From UBA4744 sp963707435 (GTDB taxonomy: Bacteria; Actinomycetota; Acidimicrobiia; Spongiisociales; UBA4744), in contig CAVPPF010000005.1 of NCBI GenBank assembly GCA_963707435.1, forward strand, positions 310,001 through 374,000: 64,000 nt of DNA, given 5' to 3'. The notes below the pieces were generated by a model, which saw only the letters and a program-made list of their open reading frames with translations, was not told the DNA's origin and searched no databases. Positions 15,582 through 24,447 of this stretch are shown here, piece by piece; positions within the stretch are counted from its first letter, which is position 1, and every line of letters begins with the position of its first letter. The translations under genes and the position numbers were made by a program.

Positions 15582-18131
15582 GTGTGGCGGGCAACCGTGA
15601 AGGGCCTGCTGGGCCACAAGCTCCGCATGGCGCTGACCGTCCTGGCCATCACCATCGGGGTGGGCTTCGTGGCCGGTTCGTTCGTGTTCACCGACACCCT
15701 GAGCAGCGTCTTCGACGATCTCTTCTCCGGAACGACGGAAGGAATCGACGTCGTCGTCAAACCGATCATCGAGTCGGGCAACGATTTCGGATTCTCTCTC
15801 CCGGAGAAGATCCCGGGCTCCGTACTCGACGAGGTGCGGGCCGTGGATGGTGTCGAAGAGGCCACCGGTTCCCTGTTCTGGTTCGTGCAGCTGCTCGATC
15901 AAGACGGTGAGATAGCCACGACCACCGGCCCGCCGACGTTCGGGGCGTCCTGGGCCGACACCGACCGTCCGGGAGCTTTCTCCCTTCGCGAGGGCTCCCG
16001 TCCGGATGCCGATGGAGAAGTCGCGCTCGACCGCAAGACCGCAGAGCGGCTCGGGTTTGCGATTGGCGACACCGTGCAGATCGTCATCTTCGGCCCTCCG
16101 GAATCCTTCACGCTGGTCGGCCTGGCCGGGTTCGGAGAAGCCGACAACCTGGGCGGCGCCGGCTTCGCGTTGTTCGACGTCCCCACGGCGCAGCGGATCT
16201 TCAACGCAGGAGACGCGTACGACACGATCGACGTTGCCGCAGCGCCCGGGGTGCCGCCGGAGACCCTGATCACGCGCATTCAGCCGATCCTTCCCGACAA
16301 GGTCGAGGCCGTGACTGCGCAGAGCGTCGCGGAAGAGCAGGCGTCGGCGCTGAAGGAGGGTCTCGGATTCTTCAACACGTTCCTGCTGGTCTTCGCCGGA
16401 ATCGCCCTGTTCGTCGGTACCTTCATCATCCAGAACACCTTTCGAATCATCGTCGCCCAGCGAACCCGGGAACTCGCACTGTTCCGGGCTCTGGGAGCAA
16501 CCACCCGCCAGGTAACCGGCATGGTGCTCACCGAGGCGGCCATCGTCGGCGTGATCGCCTCGGGACTCGGGCTGTTGTTCGGTGTCGTCCTGGCCAACGT
16601 TCTGGCTGTTGCCTACGAGTTCTTTGGAGGCGATCTCCCCGAAGCTGCCCTCGAGGTCCGGCTCCGGACTGTGCTGGTGGCGGTGGCGGTCGGTGTCATC
16701 GTGACCTTGATCTCGGCACTGCTCCCGGCGAGGAAAGCGGCGTCGGTGCCGCCCGTTGCGGCCATGCGCGATCTCGATACGACGGCCCGCCGCCCGATGC
16801 GAACCCGCGTCGTAGCCGGCAGTGCAATCACCGCGTTTGGTGTCGTCCTGGGGGTGCTCGGCTTGTTCGTGGATCTCCCCTTTGATTGGATCGAACCCAT
16901 TGCCCTGGTGGGAGCTGCGGCCGCCGTCGTGTTCATCGGCGTTGCCGTGGTCAGCCCGGTGTTCACCCGAACGATCGCCGGAAGCATTGGTGCGCCCTTC
17001 CCCCGGCTGCTCGCCATGCCGGGGACGCTGGCTCGCGAGAACTCCATGCGGAAACCGCGCCGGACCGCAGCCACCGCCGCGGCACTGATGATCGGTCTGG
17101 CCCTCGTGAGCCTGGCCACCATCCTGGCCTCCTCGTTCCGGGGAACCGTGCGGGAGGTGATCGACGAGAGTTTCCGTGCCGACCTGGTGGTGAGCGAAGT
17201 CGGTTTCGGTGGGATCGGGTTCAGTCCCTCGATCGCCGATGAGATGGAAGCCCTCCCGGAGATCGACGAGCTGTCCAGGACCCGGTTCGGCCAGGCTTCG
17301 TTCGGCCAGGACCCGGCCTTCGTGTCCGCCGTCCAGGCCGACACGTTCCTCGACCTCTTCTCGATCGACCTGATCGACGGCAGCTTCGACGAGCTGCCCT
17401 CTCCCAGCGTGGCGTTGCGCGTCTCCCGGGCCGAGTCACTCGGGGTGCAGGTTGGCGACACGGTGACCTTGAACTTCGCCCGTACGGGTGAGCAGGAACT
17501 CCCCGTGGTGGCTATTTGGGACGGCCAGGGCATCCAGGCGTCGGTCCTGGTTTCACTCGAGACGTACGAAGCCAACTTCGTCGAACAACTGGACGCGCAG
17601 GTCCTGGTCGCCCTGAACGACGGCGTGACCATCGAGGAGGGCCGGGCGGCGGTCGAAACCATCGTGGCCGCCTTCCCCAATGTGCAGATCCAGGACCAGG
17701 CGGACTTCAAACAGCAGACCGAGAGTCAGATCAACCTGATCCTCAGCCTGATCTTCGTCTTGTTGCTCTTGTCGGTGTTCATCGCCCTGTTGGGAATCAC
17801 CAACACCCTCTCCCTATCGATCATCGAACGGACCCGGGAGATCGGCCTGTTGCGGGCGGTCGGCATGAGCCGCAAGCAGGTGCGCCGCATGATCCGCTGG
17901 GAGTCCGTCATCATCTCCGTGTTCGGGGCCGTGCTCGGTGTCGCGCTCGGCATCCTCTTCGGGTGGGCGGTCGTCGAGGCCTTGTCCGAACAGGGTTTGC
18001 TCTTCGTTCTGCCGGTCGGTCAGCTGATCGGGGCGCTCTTCGCCGCCGGCGTCGCCGGCGTGGTGGCCGCCATCCTGCCTGCTTGGCGTGCGTCACGACT
18101 CAACGTGCTCGAGGCGATTGCCTACGAGTGA
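15582..18131 (+). CDS. FtsX-like ABC transporter permease (849 aa)
   Basis: Permease partner of the preceding ATPase. It begins with a membrane segment at about residues 13-35 (ALTVLAITIGVGFVAGSFVF), then an extracytoplasmic MacB-like domain, a first FtsX block near 275-400 with 'RTRELALFRALGATTRQV', two middle segments near 410-470 and 500-520, a second extracytoplasmic domain, and a second FtsX block near 720-845 with 'RTREIGLLRAVGMSRKQV'. GTG start 3 nt after the ATPase stop. The 3' end overlaps the convergent MarR gene by 10 bp. Confidence 0.94.
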   Translation: MWRATVKGLLGHKLRMALTVLAITIGVGFVAGSFVFTDTLSSVFDDLFSGTTEGIDVVVKPIIESGNDFGFSLPEKIPGSVLDEVRAVDGVEEATGSLFWFVQLLDQDGEIATTTGPPTFGASWADTDRPGAFSLREGSRPDADGEVALDRKTAERLGFAIGDTVQIVIFGPPESFTLVGLAGFGEADNLGGAGFALFDVPTAQRIFNAGDAYDTIDVAAAPGVPPETLITRIQPILPDKVEAVTAQSVAEEQASALKEGLGFFNTFLLVFAGIALFVGTFIIQNTFRIIVAQRTRELALFRALGATTRQVTGMVLTEAAIVGVIASGLGLLFGVVLANVLAVAYEFFGGDLPEAALEVRLRTVLVAVAVGVIVTLISALLPARKAASVPPVAAMRDLDTTARRPMRTRVVAGSAITAFGVVLGVLGLFVDLPFDWIEPIALVGAAAAVVFIGVAVVSPVFTRTIAGSIGAPFPRLLAMPGTLARENSMRKPRRTAATAAALMIGLALVSLATILASSFRGTVREVIDESFRADLVVSEVGFGGIGFSPSIADEMEALPEIDELSRTRFGQASFGQDPAFVSAVQADTFLDLFSIDLIDGSFDELPSPSVALRVSRAESLGVQVGDTVTLNFARTGEQELPVVAIWDGQGIQASVLVSLETYEANFVEQLDAQVLVALNDGVTIEEGRAAVETIVAAFPNVQIQDQADFKQQTESQINLILSLIFVLLLLSVFIALLGITNTLSLSIIERTREIGLLRAVGMSRKQVRRMIRWESVIISVFGAVLGVALGILFGWAVVEALSEQGLLFVLPVGQLIGALFAAGVAGVVAAILPAWRASRLNVLEAIAYE

Positions 18132-18574
18132 GGGGATGTTGGTCCGACCAGCTTCTTCATGGCCTTGATCAACGCAGCCGTGTCCGACTCGTTCAGCTTT
18201 TCGGCAAAAACCTGCTCGACGCCCGCGAGGTGCACCGGCGCGGCGCTCCGCAAAGCCGCCCTGCCTTCCGCGGTTAGGACAACGTGAGTTCCTCGCCGGT
18301 CCTCGGGACAGGCGCGGCGCTCGATGAGGTCTCGTTTTTCGACTCGCTCTATGAAGCGGGTCGTGGCGCTCCGGCTGAGCAGCAACCGGTCGGCCAGCTC
18401 ATGCATCCTCAAGCTTCCGCCGGCTTCCTCGAGCTGGACCAAAACGTCGTACCAAGTCAACGGCAACCGGCGCTCGTCCATCAGCTCACGCTGGAGGGTT
18501 CGCGTCACTGAGGCATGCGCCTCGAGAAAGAGACGCCAGGCATCCAGCTGTTCCTGCTTCACGATCTCGCCCAC
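18122..18574 (-). CDS. MarR-family transcriptional regulator (150 aa)
   Basis: Winged-helix MarR protein: 'LTWYDVLVQLEEAGGSLRMH' leads into the recognition region 'ELADRLLLSRSATTRFIERV', then the wing 'CPEDRRGTHVVLTAEGRAAL'. The GTG start at 18574 is preceded by GAGAGGTGGG. It is divergent from the YceI-family gene, with a 15-bp palindrome between them that probably is its operator, so it likely controls itself and yceI. The ligand is unknown. Confidence 0.9.
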   Translation of the reverse strand: MGEIVKQEQLDAWRLFLEAHASVTRTLQRELMDERRLPLTWYDVLVQLEEAGGSLRMHELADRLLLSRSATTRFIERVEKRDLIERRACPEDRRGTHVVLTAEGRAALRSAAPVHLAGVEQVFAEKLNESDTAALIKAMKKLVGPTSPHS

Positions 18575-18609
18575 CTCTCAACGAGTCTGCTCGAGTTTGT
18601 GGTTATATT

Positions 18610-18624
18610 GTTGCAGTATGCAAC
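18610..18624. promoter_or_regulatory. Probable MarR operator between marR-like and yceI-like genes
   Basis: GTTGCA-gta-TGCAAC is a perfect 6-3-6 inverted repeat in the 87-bp divergent intergenic region, typical in size and position for a MarR dimer site. TATATT at 18604 and TAACCT at 18630 could serve as flanking -10 elements. Confidence 0.6.
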
Positions 18625-18661
18625 TATTGTAACCTGCAATCAAAGCGCAACGGAGGATCCC

Positions 18662-19228
18662 ATGAGCCAAGAAACCACCCGTACCATCGAAAGCCGCCAG
18701 GTTCCAGCCGCCGGCACCTGGACCATCGATCCGACCCACACCACCATTGCCGCCGTGGCCCGCCACCTGATGGTCACCAAGGTGAGAGGTCACTTCTCAT
18801 CGTTCTCGGGCACCATCAATGTTGCGGAGACGCCGGAAGACTCGACGGTTGAAATCACCATGGATGCCGCGTCGATCACCACCGGCACCGAGGATCGGGA
18901 CAACCACCTCCGGTCCGCCGACTTCCTCGACGCCGAAACCTACCCCACCTTGACGTTCCGCAGCACCTCCGTCGTGGCCGACGGCGATCGGTGGAAGCTG
19001 ACCGGGGATCTGACCATTCGCGATATCACCCACCCGATCACGCTCGACATGGAGTTCCTCGGTGTCACCGATGACCCCTGGGGCAACGCCAAGGCCGCCT
19101 TCGAAGCCTCCGCCGAGTTGGAGCGCAAGCACTGGGATCTCACCTGGAACGTCCCGCTCGCCCAGGGCGGCGTGCTGGTCAGCGACAAGTTCAAGATCGA
19201 AATCGAGGCCCAGGCCACCCTCTCCTAA
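18662..19228 (+). CDS. YceI-family protein (188 aa)
   Basis: Lipocalin-like YceI protein, a family that binds polyprenyl-type lipids. Core motifs: 'GTWTIDPTHTTIAAVARHLM', 'KVRGHFSSFSGTI', 'RDNHLRSADFLDAETYPTL', 'LTIRDITHPITLDME' and 'DLTWN'. There is no signal peptide, so this is a cytoplasmic variant. The ATG at 18662 has a strong GGAGG 6 nt upstream; the longer open frame into the regulator region is rejected. Likely controlled by the divergent MarR regulator. Confidence 0.92.
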   Translation: MSQETTRTIESRQVPAAGTWTIDPTHTTIAAVARHLMVTKVRGHFSSFSGTINVAETPEDSTVEITMDAASITTGTEDRDNHLRSADFLDAETYPTLTFRSTSVVADGDRWKLTGDLTIRDITHPITLDMEFLGVTDDPWGNAKAAFEASAELERKHWDLTWNVPLAQGGVLVSDKFKIEIEAQATLS

Positions 19229-19229
19229 C

Positions 19230-19282
19230 CCGTTCTTGCGTGAGTTTCCTGCGCATATGCGCGGTTTCTCACGCAAGAACGG
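19230..19282. repeat. Long palindromic element with 15-bp stem
   Basis: CCGTTCTTGCGTGAG (19230-19244) pairs perfectly with CTCACGCAAGAACGG (19268-19282). Between them lies a second perfect palindrome, GCGCATATGCGC (19251-19262). It stands directly after the YceI stop codon and can act as a terminator, although no T-run follows. Confidence 0.7.
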
Positions 19283-19366
19283 AAATCCGCGGGCATGAAC
19301 CTCACTCTCCGTACACTCTCCAACAGGAAGAGTGATCCCCGGGCTGGGAACCAGAGGGGAGAGAGC

Positions 19367-19540
19367 GTGTCACCGATGAAGTCGTTGCACTGCCGGGTTA
19401 CTGGACACCGCCACCACACCGATCGCATCGGTGCAAACCTGTTCCGAATCGTCTGCAGCAATTGCTCGATGGTGAGCTTCGTTGCCGCTCCGCGAGGGCG
19501 GGAACGAAAAGCCAACAAGGTGTTACTCGCGGTACGTTAA
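19367..19540 (+). CDS. Small Cys/His-containing protein (57 aa)
   Basis: Short protein 'MSPMKSLHCRVTGHRHHTDR' then 'IVCSNCSMVSFV' and a basic tail. One C-x2-C pair, an upstream Cys and several His suggest a small zinc-binding fold. GTG 19367 is chosen because AGAGGGGAG lies just upstream; ATG 19376 is an alternative. A strong terminator follows 17 bp after the stop, which supports a real transcription unit. Function unknown. Confidence 0.5.
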   Translation: MSPMKSLHCRVTGHRHHTDRIGANLFRIVCSNCSMVSFVAAPRGRERKANKVLLAVR

Positions 19541-19557
19541 CCCAAACCGACCGAGCG

Positions 19558-19590
19558 GTACCGGGCCCTTCGGGGCCCGGTACTTTGTTG
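19558..19590 (+). terminator. Rho-independent terminator with TTCG tetraloop
   Basis: GTACCGGGCCC (19558-19568), loop TTCG, GGGCCCGGTAC (19573-19583), then TTTGTTGTG. A perfect 11-bp GC-rich stem with a T-rich tail, read on the plus strand after the 57-aa gene. Confidence 0.9.
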
Positions 19591-19625
19591 TGAAACAGAG
19601 CGTGAGGGCCGAAACGGCAAACCCT

Positions 19626-21170
19626 TTAGAGCTTGATCACCGTGGCCGTGAGCGGACCCACCTCGGTCACGACCACCGATCCCAGCGACGGTCGGGCGCG
19701 GCCGGGGCCCCACAGCGTTTCCGGGCGGCCGGACCGCACCGGAATGTTGATCGCACCGAGCGCCGCCCCGCGGTTGATGATGACCAGGAGACGCTCCTCC
19801 CCCAGGGTGCGGGTAAAGGCGAACGCATCTGCGGAACGCACCACGAACTGCATGTCGCCGTAGCGGAGCGCCCGGTAGCGGCGCCGCATCCACGTCAAAG
19901 TGGTCACAGTCTCGAGCAGGTTCCGGTTCCACTGATCCCCGTCGTGCCAGGGGAACCCTCCGCGTGAGGCCGGCTCCTTCCCGCCCGTCATCCCCACCTC
20001 GTCGCCGTAGTACAACCCGGGCGCTCCTTGGGCGAGCAGCTGGAACGCCATCGCCAGGCGAGCCTTGATCGAATCGCCCCCGGCGGCATACAGCAGCCGT
20101 TCGGTGTCGTGGGAGGACAGCAGGTTCTGATTGACCTCGGTCACCTGCGGTGCGTACCCGGCCTGCATCCGCGTGTAGCCGTCGACAAACTCTTCCGTGG
20201 TCGAGCGGCCGGACGCGAAGTAATCGAGACACAACTCGCGGAACGTGTAGTTCATGGTGGCGTCGAATCGATCTCCCTGCAGCCACGGAGAGGCATCTCC
20301 CATCACCTCGGCGAGCAGGAATGCATCAGGATTGGCAGCCTTGACGGCCGAGCGGAAATCCGGCCAGAAGTCGGAGTCGATGTAGCGGGCCACGTCCATG
20401 CGCCAGCCGTCGATGCCGTACTCGGTGATCCAATGCGTCGCCACATCGAGGAAGTAGCGGCGAGTCGCGGGATTCGCCAGGTTGATGCGTGGCATCGAAG
20501 GCACCCCGTACCAGCACTCGTAGCTGGTCTCGACGGGCGGGCCGTCGTCGTCCGCCTCCTCGACGATCAAGCCGGCATCGGTGCTCAGTTGTCGCAGGTG
20601 CTCCACATAGTCGTCGGGGTTCGACCAGTTGAACGTCACCAACTGGCGGGGCCGCACCGTCACCGACAGGGGGTACCGGCCGATCGCGAACCAATCCCGA
20701 TACTCGGAGTCTGCCCCCCTGGCGATCACGTCGGCGAAGGCAAAGAAGGCCGGGTGGCAATGGTTGAACGAGGCATCGAGGATCACCTTGATGTCACGGT
20801 GGTGCAGCCTGGCGACGAGATGCTCCAGAGCCTGGTTGCCTCCGAAGTGATCATCAACCCGGTAGTAGTCGACTGTGTCGTACTTGTGGGTGGACGGCGA
20901 GGCGAAGATCGGGTTCAGGTACACGGCATCGATCCCCAGGTCTGCCAGGTAATCGGCCTTTTCGGCGATGCCGACCAGGTCACCACCCTGGTGACGCAGC
21001 CAGTGGGGTGGCATTCCCCAGGGGTCGACACCCTCCGGGTCGAGCGCGGCATCGCCGTTGTGGAATCGTTCGGGGAAGATCTGATAGATCACCGCCCCGC
21101 GGGCCCATTCGGGCATCGCAAAGGCTGTCAGATCGTTCGGGATCGAGCCTCCATCGGTCGAGGCGCTCAA
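19626..21170 (-). CDS. GH13 alpha-amylase family glycosidase, catalytic part (downstream of a frameshift)
   Basis: About 510 aa of an intact GH13 barrel: region I 'VILDASFNH', region II 'GWRMDVARYI' with the nucleophile Asp, region III 'FLLAEVMGD' with the acid/base Glu, and region IV 'LLSSHDTERL'. It resembles neopullulanase/maltogenic amylase enzymes. The frame has no good start: the first codon available is a TTG at 21170, after a stop. The N-terminal domain continues in the next frame upstream (21172-21507), so the complete gene is 19626-21507 with one indel near 21171-21183. No signal peptide is seen. Confidence 0.85.
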   Translation of the reverse strand: MSASTDGGSIPNDLTAFAMPEWARGAVIYQIFPERFHNGDAALDPEGVDPWGMPPHWLRHQGGDLVGIAEKADYLADLGIDAVYLNPIFASPSTHKYDTVDYYRVDDHFGGNQALEHLVARLHHRDIKVILDASFNHCHPAFFAFADVIARGADSEYRDWFAIGRYPLSVTVRPRQLVTFNWSNPDDYVEHLRQLSTDAGLIVEEADDDGPPVETSYECWYGVPSMPRINLANPATRRYFLDVATHWITEYGIDGWRMDVARYIDSDFWPDFRSAVKAANPDAFLLAEVMGDASPWLQGDRFDATMNYTFRELCLDYFASGRSTTEEFVDGYTRMQAGYAPQVTEVNQNLLSSHDTERLLYAAGGDSIKARLAMAFQLLAQGAPGLYYGDEVGMTGGKEPASRGGFPWHDGDQWNRNLLETVTTLTWMRRRYRALRYGDMQFVVRSADAFAFTRTLGEERLLVIINRGAALGAINIPVRSGRPETLWGPGRARPSLGSVVVTEVGPLTATVIKL

Positions 21171-21171
21171 C

Positions 21172-21507
21172 TGCGTTGCTCACACCGGCCGGGACCAGAT
21201 AGATGGGTTGTGCATCGGCGCTCCGGAAGGCGAACGAATACGAAAAGGGCTCTGCCGGCGGTTCGAGCGTCACCTGCCAGACATCGAAACGGGACCCCTG
21301 CACGGACCGGTCCATCTTCCTGCCGGTCCCGTCGGCCACGACGAGGTGCCCGGAGGTGAAGCCGGACTCGGCGGTCACCCGGAACTGGATGCGTCCGTCC
21401 GGCAGCAGATTGAGATGAGCCCGGTCCTCCGGTTCGTACCGGAGGTCGTAGGGGAACAGGTGCCCGTTATCGTTGAAGAACCGGGAGTCCGGGAAGTGGC
21501 TGGTCAC
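21172..21507 (-). pseudogene. N-terminal beta-sandwich part of the GH13 amylase, other side of the frameshift
   Basis: Starts with GTG at 21507 after TGAGGA and reads 'MTSHFPDSRFFNDNGHLFPY' up to 'QPIYLVPAGVSNA', where homology to neopullulanase-type N-terminal domains (CBM34/E-set like) stops. The catalytic domain then resumes in another frame. The frame formally continues to 20980 as a meaningless Arg/Pro-rich tail. Either a real inactivating indel or a sequence error; as written the enzyme would be truncated. It lies 27 bp downstream of polX on the same strand. Confidence 0.7.
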
Positions 21508-21534
21508 AGGTCCTCAGGATCGAGTTCGGAGATG

Positions 21535-23274
21535 CTACCGGGACCGCCGGGACGCCGCCCACTCGAGGAACCGGCCGGCAGGCCAGGTGTTGACCACCAG
21601 GCCCTTGTCGACCCATCCCCGCTGCGCGTTGAGCACGCCCCACTGCATTTGCTCGAGCTCGACGATCCGGTGGGCGTCGGTGCTGATCACGAGGCGGACA
21701 CCGGCGGCGCTCGCCCGGCGCGCCACCTCAGGGGCAACGTCGAGACGGCGCAGATGGCAGTTGATCTCGAGTGCCGTTCCCGTCTCCACCGCTGCCTCGA
21801 TCACGGCGTCGATATCCAGCTCGATGCCGGGCCGGGATCCGATCTGCCGCCCGGTGAGGTGGCCGATGGCGTTCACCGCCGGATTCTGCATGGCCGTGAT
21901 GACCCGCCTGGTCTGTTCCGCGCGATCCAGGTCGAAGAGCGAATGGACACTGGCGACACACCAATCGAATCCCTCGAGGAAGTCCTGGTCGTAGTCGACC
22001 TCACCGGCCCGGCCGATGTTCAGCTCACACCCGTGCAGGATCGTCATCGGCTGATACCGCTCGGCCAGAGCGTCCAGACGCTTGCGCTGGGCGAGCATCT
22101 GTTCGCGGGAGGCCCCGTTGATCCGCAGGTCCTCGCCGTGATCGGTGATCGCCACGTAGGACAGCCCCCGGGATGCCACCGCGTCGAGCATGTCCTCGAG
22201 GGTCTCATGCCCGTCGCCGGACAGGTTGGTGTGGACGTGGAGATCGCCCTTGATGTCCTGGAGGTGGACCAGATCCGGCAAGGCCTCGTCCCCGGCGGCT
22301 TCGATCTCTCCGGTGTCCTCTCGCAGTGTCGGTTCGATGAACCCCAGCCCCAGTGCTTCGTAGATCTCCCGCTCGGTCTTGGAAGCGACCACCTCCTCGG
22401 TTTCCACCTCCGACAGGGCGTACTCGTTGAGTGTCCATTCCCGATCGAGCGCCAGCTGGCGCAGCCGGATGTTGTGCGCCTTCGAACCTGTGAAGTAGAG
22501 CAGCGCAGCCCCGTACTGGTCGGGCTCCACCACCCGGAGATCGACCTGCATGCCGCTGTGGGTGAGGATCGACGACTTCGTATCGCCGGTTCCCAGGACT
22601 TCGCTCACGATGGGCAGTTCCAGGAACCCGGCCATGACCGCCCGGTGATCCGTGGCCGCCACCAGAATGTCGACGTCGCCGATGGTCTCCCGAAAGCGGC
22701 GCAGGCTCCCGGCGTACTCGATGGCTTCGACTCCCTCGACTGTCGTCAGCGCGGCTACGACCTCCCGGGCAACGGGGAGAGCGAGCTCGATCGGCGTTCG
22801 CCGCTCCTTGCCGGAGAGGCCGAGACGTTCGATCGCCTGAATCAGCTTCGCCTCGCTCTTCGGTCCGAAACCGGCCAGGTCGCGAAGTGCTTCCTGCTCG
22901 ATGGCGGCACGGAGATCCGCAACACTGCCGATGCCCAGCTCTTCGTGGAGCATCGCCACGCGCTTCGGGCCGAGTCCCGGGATGCGGGTCAGCTCCACAT
23001 ACTCGGGTGGAAACCTGGAGCGCAACGTCTCGAGCTTGGCGATCTGGCCGGTCTCGAGGTACTCGATGATCTTCTGGGCGGTGCTCTTCCCGATGCCCTT
23101 GGCCGCAACGAGCTGGGCCTGGGACATGCTCTCGACATCCGTCGCCAGGCTGTCGACGGTCCGGGCTGCGTTTTCGTAGGCGCGAACCCGGAAGGCCTGC
23201 GGTGATCCCTCATCGAGCTCCGTCAGCAGGGCGAGTTCGCCGAGCACCCGGGCAACTTCACGATTGCGTGACAT
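21535..23274 (-). CDS. polX: DNA polymerase/3'-5' exonuclease PolX (579 aa)
   Basis: Bacterial family X polymerase with C-terminal PHP domain. Order: an 8-kDa-like helix-hairpin-helix region ('AAKGIGKSTAQKIIEYLE', 'IPGLGPKRVAMLHEELG'), the palm with 'AGSLRRFRETIGDVDILV' (Asp pair) and third Asp in 'MQVDLRVV', then PHP motifs 'DLHVHTNLSGDG', 'AITDHGEDLRI', 'HGCELNIG', 'ASVHSLFD', 'EINCHLRRLD' and 'ISTDAHR'. It acts in gap-filling repair with 3'-5' exonuclease activity. ATG 23274 is preferred over upstream codons because TATGCT stands 7 nt before it. Confidence 0.94.
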   Translation of the reverse strand: MSRNREVARVLGELALLTELDEGSPQAFRVRAYENAARTVDSLATDVESMSQAQLVAAKGIGKSTAQKIIEYLETGQIAKLETLRSRFPPEYVELTRIPGLGPKRVAMLHEELGIGSVADLRAAIEQEALRDLAGFGPKSEAKLIQAIERLGLSGKERRTPIELALPVAREVVAALTTVEGVEAIEYAGSLRRFRETIGDVDILVAATDHRAVMAGFLELPIVSEVLGTGDTKSSILTHSGMQVDLRVVEPDQYGAALLYFTGSKAHNIRLRQLALDREWTLNEYALSEVETEEVVASKTEREIYEALGLGFIEPTLREDTGEIEAAGDEALPDLVHLQDIKGDLHVHTNLSGDGHETLEDMLDAVASRGLSYVAITDHGEDLRINGASREQMLAQRKRLDALAERYQPMTILHGCELNIGRAGEVDYDQDFLEGFDWCVASVHSLFDLDRAEQTRRVITAMQNPAVNAIGHLTGRQIGSRPGIELDIDAVIEAAVETGTALEINCHLRRLDVAPEVARRASAAGVRLVISTDAHRIVELEQMQWGVLNAQRGWVDKGLVVNTWPAGRFLEWAASRRSR

Positions 23275-23281
23275 GCCGCGA

Positions 23282-23287
23282 AGCATA
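23282..23287 (-). promoter_or_regulatory. -10 box of leaderless type for polX (TATGCT)
   Basis: TATGCT on the minus strand, 7 nt before the polX ATG at 23274, no Shine-Dalgarno sequence. Confidence 0.5.
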
Positions 23288-23308
23288 GGACTCCCCAAGA
23301 ATCAGGTA

Positions 23309-23358
23309 TGGCGCTTGTCGTGCATGACTATCGAGCAAGATCGGCGTCACAACCGGAT
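23309..23358. repeat. Short dispersed intergenic repeat, copy 3
   Basis: Core TCGAGCAAGATCGGCGTCAC at 23331-23350, preceded by ATGGCGCTTG, like the copies at 9850 and 10686. Lies between divergent polX and the BNR-repeat gene. Confidence 0.55.
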
Positions 23359-23394
23359 ACGGGTCGGTAGTGTCGGCCGCTGAGGAGGTTGATC

Positions 23395-24444
23395 ATGGGT
23401 GTGACACTGGCGGTCGGTACGGAGAAGGGCGCCTACCTGGCCCGATCGAACGAGACACACAGCGAGTGGGATCTCGAGGGGCCCCTGTTCAAAGGTTGGA
23501 AGGTGACCGCCTTCGAGGAGGCCGGTGACGGCACCTATCTCCTGGCCACCGGCAGCAACTGGTTCGGAGCCGCCCTGCACCGATCACCCGACCTGCAGGA
23601 ATGGACTCAGATCGTCGACGGCCCCGCCTGGCCGGAAGGCGGCGACCGCAAGCTCACCCAGATCTGGACCCTCACCCGGGCGGGCGACCACCTCTATGCC
23701 GGCGTGGACGAGGCCGGGTTGTTCCACAGCACCGATCACGGCGAAACCTGGCAGCCGGTCGACGGGCTCAACGAACACCACACCCGACCGGCGTGGGAGC
23801 CGGGCCTGGGTGGACTGGCGGCTCACCGCGTGATCGTCGACCGGGAAAACCCGGCACGCATCTGGGTCGCCATCAGTGCGGTCGGCCTCTTCCGCAGTGA
23901 CGACGGAGGAGCCACCTGGAACCCCAAGAACCAGGGGATGCCTGCCGCTGTGGAGGTACAGGAATTCGACGGCATCGGACACTGCGTCCACGGGATAGTC
24001 CAGGACCCCGTCAACGCCGACCGCCTCTACCGGCAGGAGCACCTTGGTGTCTTTCGGAGCAACGATGGGGGCGAAAGCTGGGAGCGAATCGAGGAAGGCT
24101 TGCCGTCGAGGTTTGGCTTTCCGATCGTTCTCGACCAGGAGAGCGACCGCTTGTTCGTCGTGCCGCTCGAAAGTGACGAGAACCGCCTGCCCGTCGACGG
24201 GATCTTCCGGGTGTACCGCAGCGACAACGGCGGCGACTCGTGGACCATCTCCGGAACGGGCCACCCCGACGAAGCTACGTTCACGGCAGTCCTGCGCGGA
24301 GCGATGGACACCGATCAACGCGGAGGCATCTACCTCGGAACGACCGCCGGGAAGATCATGACCACAGCCGACGCAGGAGAGACATGGGAAACCCTGCCGT
24401 GGACGTTGCCGAGGATCCTGTCGGTACGCGTCCTCCAGGTCTAA
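23395..24444 (+). CDS. BNR/Asp-box repeat beta-propeller protein (349 aa)
   Basis: Cytoplasmic beta-propeller of the sialidase/sortilin type. Asp-box repeats are clear: 'STDHGETWQPV', 'SDDGGATWNP', 'SNDGGESWERI', 'SDNGGDSWTIS' and 'TADAGETWETL'. There is no signal peptide and no sialidase Arg triad that I can see, so an enzymatic glycosidase role is not supported. The start ATG 23395 has GAGGAGG 6 nt upstream. The next gene, a MoaD/ThiS-like ubiquitin fold, begins 3 nt after its stop, so the two are co-expressed and may work together. Confidence 0.85.
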   Translation: MGVTLAVGTEKGAYLARSNETHSEWDLEGPLFKGWKVTAFEEAGDGTYLLATGSNWFGAALHRSPDLQEWTQIVDGPAWPEGGDRKLTQIWTLTRAGDHLYAGVDEAGLFHSTDHGETWQPVDGLNEHHTRPAWEPGLGGLAAHRVIVDRENPARIWVAISAVGLFRSDDGGATWNPKNQGMPAAVEVQEFDGIGHCVHGIVQDPVNADRLYRQEHLGVFRSNDGGESWERIEEGLPSRFGFPIVLDQESDRLFVVPLESDENRLPVDGIFRVYRSDNGGDSWTISGTGHPDEATFTAVLRGAMDTDQRGGIYLGTTAGKIMTTADAGETWETLPWTLPRILSVRVLQV

Positions 24445-24447
24445 CCG

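Noticed and set aside
21208..23205. 665-codon plus-strand frame opposite polX
   Set aside because: Antisense shadow of a high-GC gene; polX on the other strand has all expected motifs.
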